In this document: positions 39,522-51,600 of the stretch, in pieces
Layout: each line of letters opens with the position of its first letter
How positions within the stretch are numbered: the first letter of the stretch is position 1
Source: Chrysogorgia sp. JL179-B06
Lineage: Eukaryota > Cnidaria > Anthozoa > Scleralcyonacea > Chrysogorgiidae
DNA length: 64,000 nucleotides
Assembly (NCBI GenBank): GCA_035772405.1
Contig: JAYKKM010000147.1
Location: 1,269,501 to 1,333,500, forward strand
Reading direction: 5' to 3'
The notes under the pieces: generated by a model
The model's database searches: none
What the model was told of the DNA's origin: nothing
The model's input: only the letters and a program-made list of their open reading frames with translations
Translations under genes and position numbers: made by a program

Positions 39522-42500
39522 GTTTGTATTCTATGTTTTTTTTGATTATTGATGATTATAATATCCGTTTAAAGTTTAAATCTCAACTCTACTCGACATT
39601 TGCTTTGACTTTGTCACTTTCACTTTGTGCGAACTTGTCTAAATGATTAAAATTTCTTAACTGTACCCAAAAATAAATTAATTTAAATAAAATGCCTTTA
39701 AGTATAATGTTTAGAAATGTTAATAGTTTCACGGTATCTGCTCTTGGTAATAGCGAAAATAACGTTTTCATTCCAATCACCCTCGTACAATATTTTAGAT
39801 ATGGAAGTGGTACAATTTGTAGGGAGGTGTAGTGTTAGGATTTAGGGTTTTTTAGGGTTATTTTGCATTTATATGTTTATATGGGTCCGGTGTCATACCT
39901 GTATCAACAGCGTTTAGATATTCCAATCAGGTCTCCCATGTCAGAATCTTGCCAAGATCTTGCAAGATCTTGCAAGATCCTGTAAGATCTCATAAGATCT
40001 TGTGAAATCTTATAAGATTCCAAGAAAAATCTTATAAGAAAAATCTTGTAAGATCTTACAAGATCTTACAAGATATCTCGTAAGATCTTGTAAGATCTTG
40101 TGAAATCTTATAAGATCCCAAGAAAATCTTATAAGAAAAATCTTGTAAGATCTTATAAGATATCTCGTAAGATCTTGTAAAATATTGTAAGATATTGTGA
40201 AATCTTATAAGATCCCAAGAAAATCTTACAAGAAAAATCTTGTAAGATCTTATAAGATATCTCGTAAGATCTTGTAAGATATTGTGAAATCTTATAAGAT
40301 CCCAAGAAAAATCTTATAAGAAAAATCTTGTAAGATCTTGTAAGATCTCGGAAGATATCTTGTAAGATATTGTGAAATCTTATAAGATTCTAAGAAAAAT
40401 CAAATAAGAAAAATCTTGTAAGATCTTATAAGATCTCGGGTGATATCTTGTAAGATCTCTTGATTCTTCTTTTTTTTTTGCCATGTTTTTGCCGGGCTTT
40501 TCGCGAGTTCGATGTGCGAATAGCATAACAGTTATCGCCGTCAACTAGTATGGTAAAATCCGAACGTATTTTCATGTCAGGTTTCCATATAATGGCTGCG
40601 ACCGTTCAAAAATATAGTCATTGATCATCATCGGAAACACGCTTTTAGTGATATAATTTTGCGCCACACATTGATGTGTGACCCAGGGGTTTGCAGTTAA
40701 AAACAAACTTAATATAACGAAGATGCAAGGAACTGTGCGAAAGTTCTGTAGTGTTTTGAACTTCCGAATGATTTTGAAGTTAGGTTTTTATAATGGTAAA
40801 TGTCATTTTTGACAGTTTCAGTTGATTTGTAAACCGATAGAAACAAAAGATCCAATCGTTTCCGCACAGCGTCCCACCAAAACACACCTTGTGTCATGCC
40901 ACATTGCCAGGTATCATATTCATATAGCGTCTAAGTTGATTCAGTCAGTGCTTGTTTGAAGTTTGAACGTCTTCCGAGGGCGCGACCGTTTTAAATCCAA
41001 ACTGGAAAACATACACGGATGGGTAAGTAAAAATCCTATATCACTTTACCACTTTGGCGGCAGTTTTAAAAGCTGTGAAAAATAATTGGTATTTATTCCA
41101 TTTAGTCGCTTTAGACTTTAGTCACATTATCAAATCCCCGCACGAAAAGGGTAAAGATATGAGCAGCGTATATCCTTGTGTTTTCCTTCATATAGAAGCA
41201 GAAATTGCAAAAGAGTGGTTCTTTGTATTTTTGAAGATGAACATAGATATAGTATCATATCGCAGGACTTTGTGAAGCGGGGAGACGATGAACAGTTGGC
41301 GGTTGGTGGGTAAAACATGGAAAGAAGATACACACGGGTAAACTTGTGAGCCAAGGTAGGTAGCCTTCTCTTCATGCGTTCTATTTCAGTGACTATCCAA
41401 GAAAGCACGCGGCAGCCTGAACTGTGAGTCTGTGGTTGCACGGAACAACAAATAAAAAATTACGCTCGCGTGAACTGCGTATAGTTTGCGCCGCCGATTT
41501 ACATTTCGTGTTATACTAAACGTTGGAGATTTTATAGGCGACATTTATTGGGAACATATCCACGTTCTGTAATAAAACAAGGATGCTGATTGAAACTCGC
41601 AAAATGGTCGTCTGAATGGTCGAACAATTTTTGTTTTTCTACAAATTAAAATACGAGTCTAACTGGGCCTAATGCTTAGTGAAAATCATATGTTTCTTAA
41701 TATAGTTTTAAACATCACATGTGTAGCGAAAGCAGGACAGCCATGTTTCTGCTTAAAGTTTTAACTGCGAAGCGTGCGGATCAGTTACATGTGCTGACAT
41801 TCATGCAGTGTTGTGTTGTGTCTCTTATATATTACGCTTGAGGAATTCGAGGGTTTAAAAAACGTTCGGTTTACAACTTATAAAGTTAGTATATCTTCTA
41901 TTTTCGTAAAATCTTTCAGAATATCGCCTTTAGTAACATAGCGTTTGGCTTAGAGTGAAAATATATGGCCCCTTATGGAATTTTACCAACGAAATTATTA
42001 AAAGTTGACAGCAAAATGAATGCGGCGTTCTTATTATATGTATCAAGTCGAGAGTCGAAACTAAAAAGTCGAGAATAAACTTCGAATTAAAAAATCCGTT
42101 AAATACCATTTAGACATGTTGCTTTATTCCAATCCTAGCCCAAGATATATTTTTAAAAACACCAGATAAAAGATACTAGTAGCAGCTGGCCATTATGAAG
42201 TGCAGCTGGAATTCTATCAGACATTGACATTTCACAGATGCACGGAATTACTCCATAATATATAGTATATGTTACTTTTAATATATATGTTACTTTTGGA
42301 CTTTTGTTATCACTAATGGTTTTAAATTCGAAAATTATTCTCGACTTGTGAGTTTCGGCTTTCGACTTGATCCATGTAACGCTGGTGTAAATCGCGGCAT
42401 TTCCTTTTGCTGTCAACATGTTTTTACCCCACAGCTGTGCTGCAGGCGATATTAAAATTAAAATAGATTTAAGCCTTCCTTGTGGACTGCGCCACAGGTA

Positions 42501-42585
42501 TACACATAGGTACATGTACAGTATTAGACTGTAGGGCTACAGGTTTATTATGGGGGTTTATTATTATTGTTTATTATTATTATTG

Positions 42586-42648
<63 letters not shown>

Positions 42649-45600
42649 GGGGGGTTAGTGGGTTTATTATAGGGGGTTATTATTATTAGGCGTTAGGATT
42701 ATGGTTAGAACCTGGTTTAGGTTGATGGGACCTGGTTGTAGTTGCATATATAATAATAAACTACTATAGTCTATATAAACATGATGTACCTACCCATTTA
42801 CCCCTGAGTGATGCTCCGTGGCACAGTCCACAAGGAACACAGGCTCTGGGAACGAGATTACATAGTCCCAATGGAGTGCGCAAAAGACCCTGTGTGCATT
42901 AAATATTTTGCCACGACTATTTAGTGAAGAGGAGGTAGCTGACGGAACTCTTGAATTGTCCAAGAAGTCTAAGAGGACCCTCTTGGACAAAGAAAAAACC
43001 AATAAGTTATTTGGTATGTGCAGTACAATGAGTAAAACATTCCCAGTGCTTGTTCAGGCTCCCTTGTCACCTTATAAATCTCACTGTAAACTACTGTATA
43101 TTGTGCAACAAAACATATCAAATAAAAAATACCAAACAACATACAAAATAAGAATTATGGCTTCATTGACATGATAACCTGCAAATGCAAATTCGATTAG
43201 ACTTTCAGAACAGTTAATTGAAGCAATAAAATTGACAAGTAACTGCTTTCTTATCTGATTATTTTATAGACGTACTCCGAATAAAAGACGGCGAACGTAG
43301 GTTCACAAAAATCACCAACAAGTCATTGCCTGCAATAAAAAATGCAGGGATGCTAAGAGAAGAATGGAAAATAAGTGTTCCAAGAAAATTGCAACTGATT
43401 AATTGATTTCATCATTTGATACATTTTATAATTCAGTTTTAAGTTGATTTTATAACATTACATATCAAACTATACATGTAGAAGTAATATTTGTCTTTCG
43501 TATATATATTCTGTAATTTAATTAACAATTGCACCTAGAATAAATGGGATTTTTTTCAATGATACTATATCTTGCATTTGTTTTTGTTTTGTTTTAAATA
43601 TGGATCTAATGCATGGATGGTGTCAGATAATATAGTGTATACTGTATATACCAATCATAAAAACCTTAGAATTTCGTATGTAACCTTTTTGTAAGATCTA
43701 AAATCTTGCAAAAATATTGTATGATCTTATAAGATCTTGTATGATCTGGTAATTTCCTACATGATTTTGTGAGATTTCTTATATAATCTTGTATGATCTT
43801 GTAAGTTCTTATAAGTTCTTGTATAATTTTGTAAGATCTTGTATAATCTTATAAGATCTTGTATGATCTTGTATGATCTTGTAAAATCTTGTAAGATCTT
43901 GTATGATCTTTTAAGATTATGTATGATCTTATAAGATCTTGTATGATTTTATAAGATCTTGTAAGATCTTGTATGATCTTGTAAGATCATGTATGATCTT
44001 TTAAGATCTTGTATGATCTTATAAGATCTTGTATGATCTTGTAAAATCTTTTAAGATCTTGTACGATCTTGTAAAATCTTGTAAGATCTTGTAAAATCTT
44101 TTAAGATCTTGTATGATCTTATAAGATCTTGTATGATCTTATAGAATCGCGCAAGATCGTATCTGGTATTATAATAGCTTATAAAGATTGTTTAAGATCT
44201 TGTTATATCATGTAAGATCTTGTAAGATTGTGTAAGATCTTGCAAGATTTTAAATAAGATCTTGCAAGATACATAGGAAAACTTGCATGATCTTGCAAGT
44301 ACTTGCAAGATTCTTGTAAGATCTTATATAAGATCTTACAAGAATCTTATAAGATCTTACAAGATCTTACACAAGATTTCTACATGGGAGCTATCACTGA
44401 GAGCTGTGCGATCGTACGCTTACGCACACGTCTGAAGAACGCTAGCCATGCTTTTGATCGCACGCCTAGAAAATTATAAAAACTAGGAAATCATTTCCGC
44501 TATTTAAGAAATAGAAAATATTTTCCGTGTTTCCATAGAGTTATAGAAACATGAGTGGAAGTTTGGGAGAATGAGAAATGGCAGTGGGAACACGCGCCTG
44601 CAGGGCTAGTGTTTCCTCGCTATTTTGAGTTCTCCCAAACTTTCACGAGTGTTTCTATAACGTATGGGGATACGGAAAGATGTTTTCTATTTCTTTTATA
44701 AAATAACAGTGAGGAATAAGTCTCTTTTATTAAAATTATGAAAATATACATTCTCCTTACTCAGGGTACGAATTAGGGACTCAAAACCGCTTCGCAAAAA
44801 AAATGTCAAGCAAAACGACCCAATTAACATCATTCTGCATCTTTCAATCATTTCATACTCATGCAGACTGATAGTGACAAGAAGATAAACAGACAAATAT
44901 GCAATATACAAATATTAATGTTAGAACATAAACAAGAAAGTCATAAACGTTTTTCGACAGATAGTACGCTATGGTAAATCGGGTTTTTAGGGTTTCCTTT
45001 TCTTGCTGTGCCATATTTGTCAACCCACGTCCGATAGGTGTATTTTCAATCATGGATCTCCGTTGATGTGCTTGGACCTTTGCTCACAAACAGCTAAAAT
45101 GTTGATAAATATGTTCTGTGACAGCCAACAAGAAGAAAAACGAGAAGATTGGATGCTTTTCTTCACAGTTAAGAGCGTTTATGTTTATTTGAGATCCGAC
45201 GATGCTGTCTAGCGTGAGTAACAGAGTACGAATTAGCAGTTCGCAATTTGCGAAGCATTTTCGGTATTTTGTGAAGCAAAATTCAAGCAAAATTCAAGAA
45301 AAAAACGGGAAAACGCGAAGCATAAAACTTAAACGTGAGAACAACCTCGTATAAAACCAACTAATTTTTATGAGTTAAATAATAAGAGACGAGTGAAATT
45401 AAAAACACCCCCAATTTTTCTGGCGGCGCTTGAAATATATGTGGGAAATAGCAAGTGAGAGACTAGAACAGGAACTTTGCGCGAAAGCTTTTCCTGTGAT
45501 CTTGATAAAGAAATCCAAGGTAATAAAGTTGTAAAGCTGAAATGTAAACTGTGTTGTAAGTACGAAAGGAACATCACATCAATCAAAGGGTTTTCTTGCA

Positions 45601-48600
45601 ACTGCATCGATGGGACTGACTCGGTAAAAAAGTCCATTTTATAAAAATGGCGGGAAAAATCCATGTTTTCCATTGAGTTATAGAAACACAGCATCAGCTT
45701 TCAGCCAATCAGCACATGTGTGTTTAATTTGTTATTTTTTAATGTTATTTGTTAGCACTTTCAACGAGGCAAGCCTGATCGCACTTGCACGCACCAACAA
45801 TCGCCAAGTGCCTTTCCATGAGCCAAGACACTCTCTAAAACTAGAGGTCAACCGGTAATCGGATCGGCATATCGGATCGGTCACGTCATCCATATGTAGA
45901 TGCATTCAACAAACTAAACTGGCTATACCTTTCTATGTCGAATCAAGTATAAGGAGGTGCATGGTGGCATACAATCTGACCAAAGGAGATGTTCCTGAAT
46001 ATTTGAAACAATTACAGTATTAGTGCTAAACAGTGATATGCATTCACGATCAACAAGAAGATACAATCGTCAGACCAAAGGTGGCAGAACAGGCCTTGCC
46101 GTAAGAGGCGCGCGATCGCGCATGCGTGCGCCCACACGCGCCCAAGCTCAAAGAGGCGAGCGATTGACCGCGCGCGCAAAATTTGAATTTCGTCGACAAT
46201 GGACCCGATAACACCATCCTTTCCCCACTTTTTGAAAGTTGAAAGATCAACCTTGCTGCCTTTGCCAGCGCTTGTCATCTATAAAATTAGCTTTTCCTCT
46301 CCAAAATATCGCTTCACTTCTCGCTAGTACGCTTCGAATCGAGTCTTTGGAGAAACTTGTTTCATTCAGTGACTGAGAAGTGACAAATATCCGCTGAGGT
46401 GTCAGTAATTTAATCCCTCAGTAATTTAATAAAGTACCACTGTGCCACAAGGGCGCCACTCGAAACATCGCTATTTCGTTGATAAAATTCTCGGCAGTTT
46501 ACAGCCTTTTATATTTGTTGCATTTTCAAAACATTGCCTACTCAGCGCTCTACTTTTTGTCTCGCTACAAGACAGTCAACGCAGATAATCGTGTGTTTGT
46601 AAACTTTGTTTGTTTGTGAGCGCAACAAGGACGCGCTCCTCCATCATCCCAACTGCAAAGGACCAGTAAAAAAATCAGTCCAGGCTTAGGTTGACGGAAC
46701 AAACTATGTTACGAAGCACAACGTCCATCGTCATTTGGAAGGTGAAGGACATCGCATTGCACTTGAAATCGAGAATTCTAAACCAGTTACCGAGAGAATA
46801 GTCTCGCAACCAAGCAGCAGTAAGGTAATCAAACGTTTTTTATAAATAGTATTTTTATCAACGCAGTGCTCTGAGTTATTCATGATGCTCCATCTCTGAT
46901 GACGATTTTCCAGAGTTTAAGATATCACAAAATCGAACTGCTTTAATTTCAAAACAATATAAATAAACGGTTAATGTTTAGTTGTGCTTGATATTGTAGT
47001 ACTTTAATTTCTAAGAAAATGTAAATAAACAGAATTGTTTCTTTCTGAATCATTGCCAATATTTTTAGCACTTACACAAAAAGTAAATTGATACCTCATT
47101 AAGTCCATTTCAACATCGCGCGTGCAGCGTACATTGCCCGCGCGATTAACCGCTCGCGCGCATTTTCCTTAGGGCAAGGCCTGCAGAAGCTTCACAGTTC
47201 GAACCAGCAAATGCTGGAACAGTTTACCATTTGAAATTCGATCGTCCACTTCTGTTAATTGTTTGAAACATCTTCTTTACTAGAAATACGAATTCGCAAT
47301 AATCCCCTCGCCCAAAAATGGTTTATGTACTTAGAAATTAGTCCGAGCGTCTTGTTATCAAAAGGAACACTAACGTTTTGGTTCATTTAGTTCAATGTTT
47401 GGCATGTAATTTTTGTAATTTTGGCATGTTATTTGAGTAACTTTTAGGTATATTTAGTTCAATGAAAATATTTTTATATGTAATTCCAGTAAACTTTTAG
47501 GTATATTTAGTTCAATGTAAATTTTAGGTATTTTTAGTTCAATGAAAATATTTTTATATGTAATTCCAGTAATCTTTTAGGTGTATATAGTTCAATGTAA
47601 ATAATATATTGTAATTAACTGAGGACCACAGGTTTGTTAGTGCTATGCACTATTAATATGTGTCATCCTCTGGAAATAAAGTTTCTATCTGTCTATTTCT
47701 ATCTTAACTATTTTTGAAGTATGAAAATGTTGCATGCCTACCATTGCATGCCTAGGTCATCCAAGGCATGCGAAGCTCTGCACACCTGCATTTTTTCTCA
47801 GTGATAGGCCCGTCCAATTATCCGCCATTTTAGATATTTTTGCATGACAGCTCAAAGTTGATGTACAGCGCAGACTCTAACGTCTGGACTTGTTTTCACC
47901 AATTTGCCCAGTCGCCTGGTCAGTTACAAAATTCTCCTGGCAAAGGATTGATGACTCAATTCTGAAATACAAAAATCTTTGATGTAGATGATGGCTTTAA
48001 ACAAACAATGTAACAAAACCATGCTCATATATGCAGAATGAACTGTCACCTTAAAAAGGTGCAAAGTTACAGTAGCTGTGGATGTAGTTGGCCAGCGGAC
48101 TTCGCAATTTATTGGGGAGTCCAAAAACCAAGGGGCTAGCACGTTCAACATCTCAGTGCAGTGTGTACTTCAGCATTGCTGCCTGTTCTGTGATCTTGCT
48201 TGCATGTCATTCAGCTGTCTCTGTTGCTCTCTAATCTTTAACATTCATGCAAGAGTCTGGGATAGCACCCCTGATTGCAGTCTCATAGGTAGAGCGGCCC
48301 CAGGCGAGCCTAAACTCCCCAACTACCTTGTTACAATGTTGCCGAGAATTACCCTCTCCTGACAAGAACTGCTGTCACATATAAAGTGGAGAAAAAACTT
48401 ACCATATAATAACCAATTACCCCTACTACAGCCCTACCGCCTGAACAATGCATGCAGGGAACCAAACAAGGCCAGACCTTGAGGCTTGATCGCAAACCAG
48501 CATAAGAAGAAGTGAATATACCAGTGAGATCAACATCAAGCTAGACGATGGAGATGACTGGGACATTTCCTATGGAGGATTGCCTAGGAGCATTGCTGTG

Positions 48601-51600
48601 AAGAGAATATAGCTGCGAACATGCACAAGCACAGACGATGTCAGGTTGATGGGACAACAAACTAGATTGCACACAGTAAACACATGCAGCAGAACAAGAG
48701 ACAAACAAACATTAAGTTATCACCCAGAATAGCTGGGGAGCAGACCAGTTCTACTGGCGCGATTGTACACACTAACAGTAAAATATCACCAGGAGTAGCC
48801 GAGCAGCAGACCAAATTTACTGGCACGACTGCACACTAATTTTAATTTATACATAGACAACACATACAGCAGAACAGGAGACAAACACAAATTAAGTCAC
48901 CCAGAATAGCCGGGGAGTAGACCAGATGTACTGGCGCGATTGTATACACACTAACATTAAAATAGTAGCCAAGCAGCGGACCAAATGTATACTGGCGCGA
49001 CGGAGTAACACATGCAACAGAACAGGAGAGAAACATAAATTAAGTTAGCCCATAGACGAAAGCAAATACTGACAGCTGCCGACAATATGCAAGCAAAAAC
49101 ATAGCACAAATACAGTCCCCCAACGGCTGAACGATAAGCAACGTTGCAGAGTATACGGACCGCGCTAGCAGCTAGCCAGCGGGCATGACCCCCACATGAC
49201 TGAGCAACAGCAGAGAGCACAAATACAGACGGCTCCCAACGACTGTACGGCGACGTTGCCCAGTACGGACACGGATGACCCCCCACATGGGGAGCACAAA
49301 TACAGACCCCCAACGACTGTATGGCAACGTTGCACAGTTCGGACGAGCACTAGCAGCTAGCCAACAGGCAACAGCTGTATGAAGGCAACACAAATGCAGT
49401 CCCCCACCGACTATGCAAAAGCAAATTAGCAGCATACAGTCCCCCAACTGCTGTGCGAGCACAAAACCCAAGGATAGTCCTGTACGACTGTACGAGAGAA
49501 AAGTAGCACAATATACTGTCCCCCAGAGTACAATCCGAAGCACGGGAGCACAATAATGAGCTAGTTAGATGAGGGTTGGGTGGGAGCGAACGAAGTATCG
49601 TGTACGACGGACATCACACGAGTAATCCCTGAAGTGGAGAACCATCAGATGCCACGAGCTTTGCATTGACGTAAGGCATTCAGTGCACTTACACCCTATC
49701 TATAGCGGCAGCACACTTACTTTGCATGATATTAATTATTTTTATTTCATAAATCCATTTAACCTCTCACCATTACCCCACCCAATCTCAGGTGAATAGA
49801 TAATAATATAGACAAGAGCTATATTTATACCTTGTACATATTCCACTCAGTGGCTTTTTTCATTTGTGACAGCACTCTTGTAATAATAATAATAATAATA
49901 ATAACAATGATTTAATGATCAGTGCATCCACAAAGTGGCTCTTCGCCTGTACATATTTATGAAAGATACATAAACTAAAACTATAAAAGTGTATAACTAT
50001 AACTATTACATATGAAATTAATATATAAACCTAAAATATCATAGAAATTGCATAGAAACAGCACTCTTGTATGGGGGTCCGGGGTATGCCCCCCGAAACA
50101 TTTTTGAATTTTGGGTCCCTGAAATGGCATTTCCTGCATTTTGAGGGGACTTTGGAGCAAAATATAAACATCTTAAATCACATTTTCAACATTGTGTGCA
50201 AGGGCGTAAATTGCTAACGTTACATTTTTAAGAAATATTTTGGTCGAATCCTAATGCTGAGAAACCAAAACAAATTATTTTCCATACAATCAAGTGTACT
50301 TTTACATTACTAGCTAGGGAACAATGATTTAACTAGGAGACTTTTCTTCAACAATTCCTACCAGTGCTCTCTAGTGCTGCTGCCGCCATGTTTTCAAAAG
50401 TTGCCATGCATAATGAAAAACACAGACTAGGGTCTAGTTAGCAGTTGAATATTGATTTTCAGAATGGTTGACAATTTGGGAGACATCAATTCTATTTTAG
50501 TTTCTAGAGCCTTATTTCAGAAAAATGTTGAGTAATCAGTAGATGCACAAATTCCGCCACGCATTCGGCTAACAAATGTTACACATGCCATATTGCATAT
50601 TGCTTGCTCTATCTTGCTCTATTGCTCAGCTCAATTGACTATAGCTTTGTAGATTGCTTAGCATTGGCCACCTATGGCACCTACTTTACCTCCAACACAA
50701 CAGATATCTAGCAGTTAATGCTCATACAGTACTAACCTTCATAATAACACTCACTGGCTACGAGGTTATCAAACCACTAGTTTGAACAAACACCAGAGGC
50801 CTTTTATTTAAAAGTAATTTATTTTTTGTATACAGGGGACCTTTATCCAGATTTCATTTGTTTTTCACACACCAACATCAAACATGGTTTAGAGAAAAAA
50901 GAATTAAAGCTGTTTAAGCCAAAAAATCAAATTCAAATAATGTTCAACTTCATGCAATTTCCTTTGACCAGCCCATTATTGTATCATTCTATGTTTAGTG
51001 CGAGAAGAACTAAAAGAGCTGGCAAAGGATTATGACAAGTCTGAAAATGATCTGAAAGCCCTTCAAAGTGTTGGTCAGGTACAATACAAATACTAAAGAA
51101 TCTATTTTCTGCCTTTATTATCAAATATTTTCACACACACCCCCCCCCCCCCCCCCCCCTTTATTCTTCTTGTTTTCGTCTTCCGGTTAAATATTATCAT
51201 ATAAAATATTAGTTTTGTGATGTACCATACTAGTCTACCAGTGTTACCCGTGGATAATCATAAAATATGTATTATGTAGTGTGTATACACAGTGGTGCAG
51301 GTTTAAATCTGTTGACTTCTTAGGATAATATACCCTAGACTTTCAATAGCCAATAATCTGACTATGAACCAGTGCCATTAATCATGTTCATCTACAGGTG
51401 TAAGCCATACACTACAGTACTGCTCATAAATAACCTAACACTGCGTCCGTTGTACGATGCGCGACTAAACTGCGTCTGGGACGTGAGACTGCCGTTGATG
51501 CTCATGACACACTGTCGGTACTGCACATGTTTTTATTAACGACCGACAAGGTGTTCAACAATCGTAATTCCAAATACGCTACCCCTTCCTTATATGAATA

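Larger units (their letters stand above)
39933..44390. mobile_element. 4.46-kb inverted-repeat element with 10-bp palindromic arrays at both ends
   Basis: Termini CTCCCATGTCAGAATCTTG and (rc) CTCCCATGTAGAAATCTTG. Both continue directly into arrays of AAGATCTTGT-type 10-mers (39945-40460 and 43683-44380). The 3.2-kb interior includes two plus-strand exons with matching splice phase (42900-43013, 43270-43406). No target duplication visible. Superfamily not identified. PSMC6 intron 1. Confidence 0.7.

Noticed and set aside
46012..46278. Overlapping ORFs on both strands at the CpG-rich end
   Set aside because: They run across a transposon terminus; GC-rich ends lack stops by composition.
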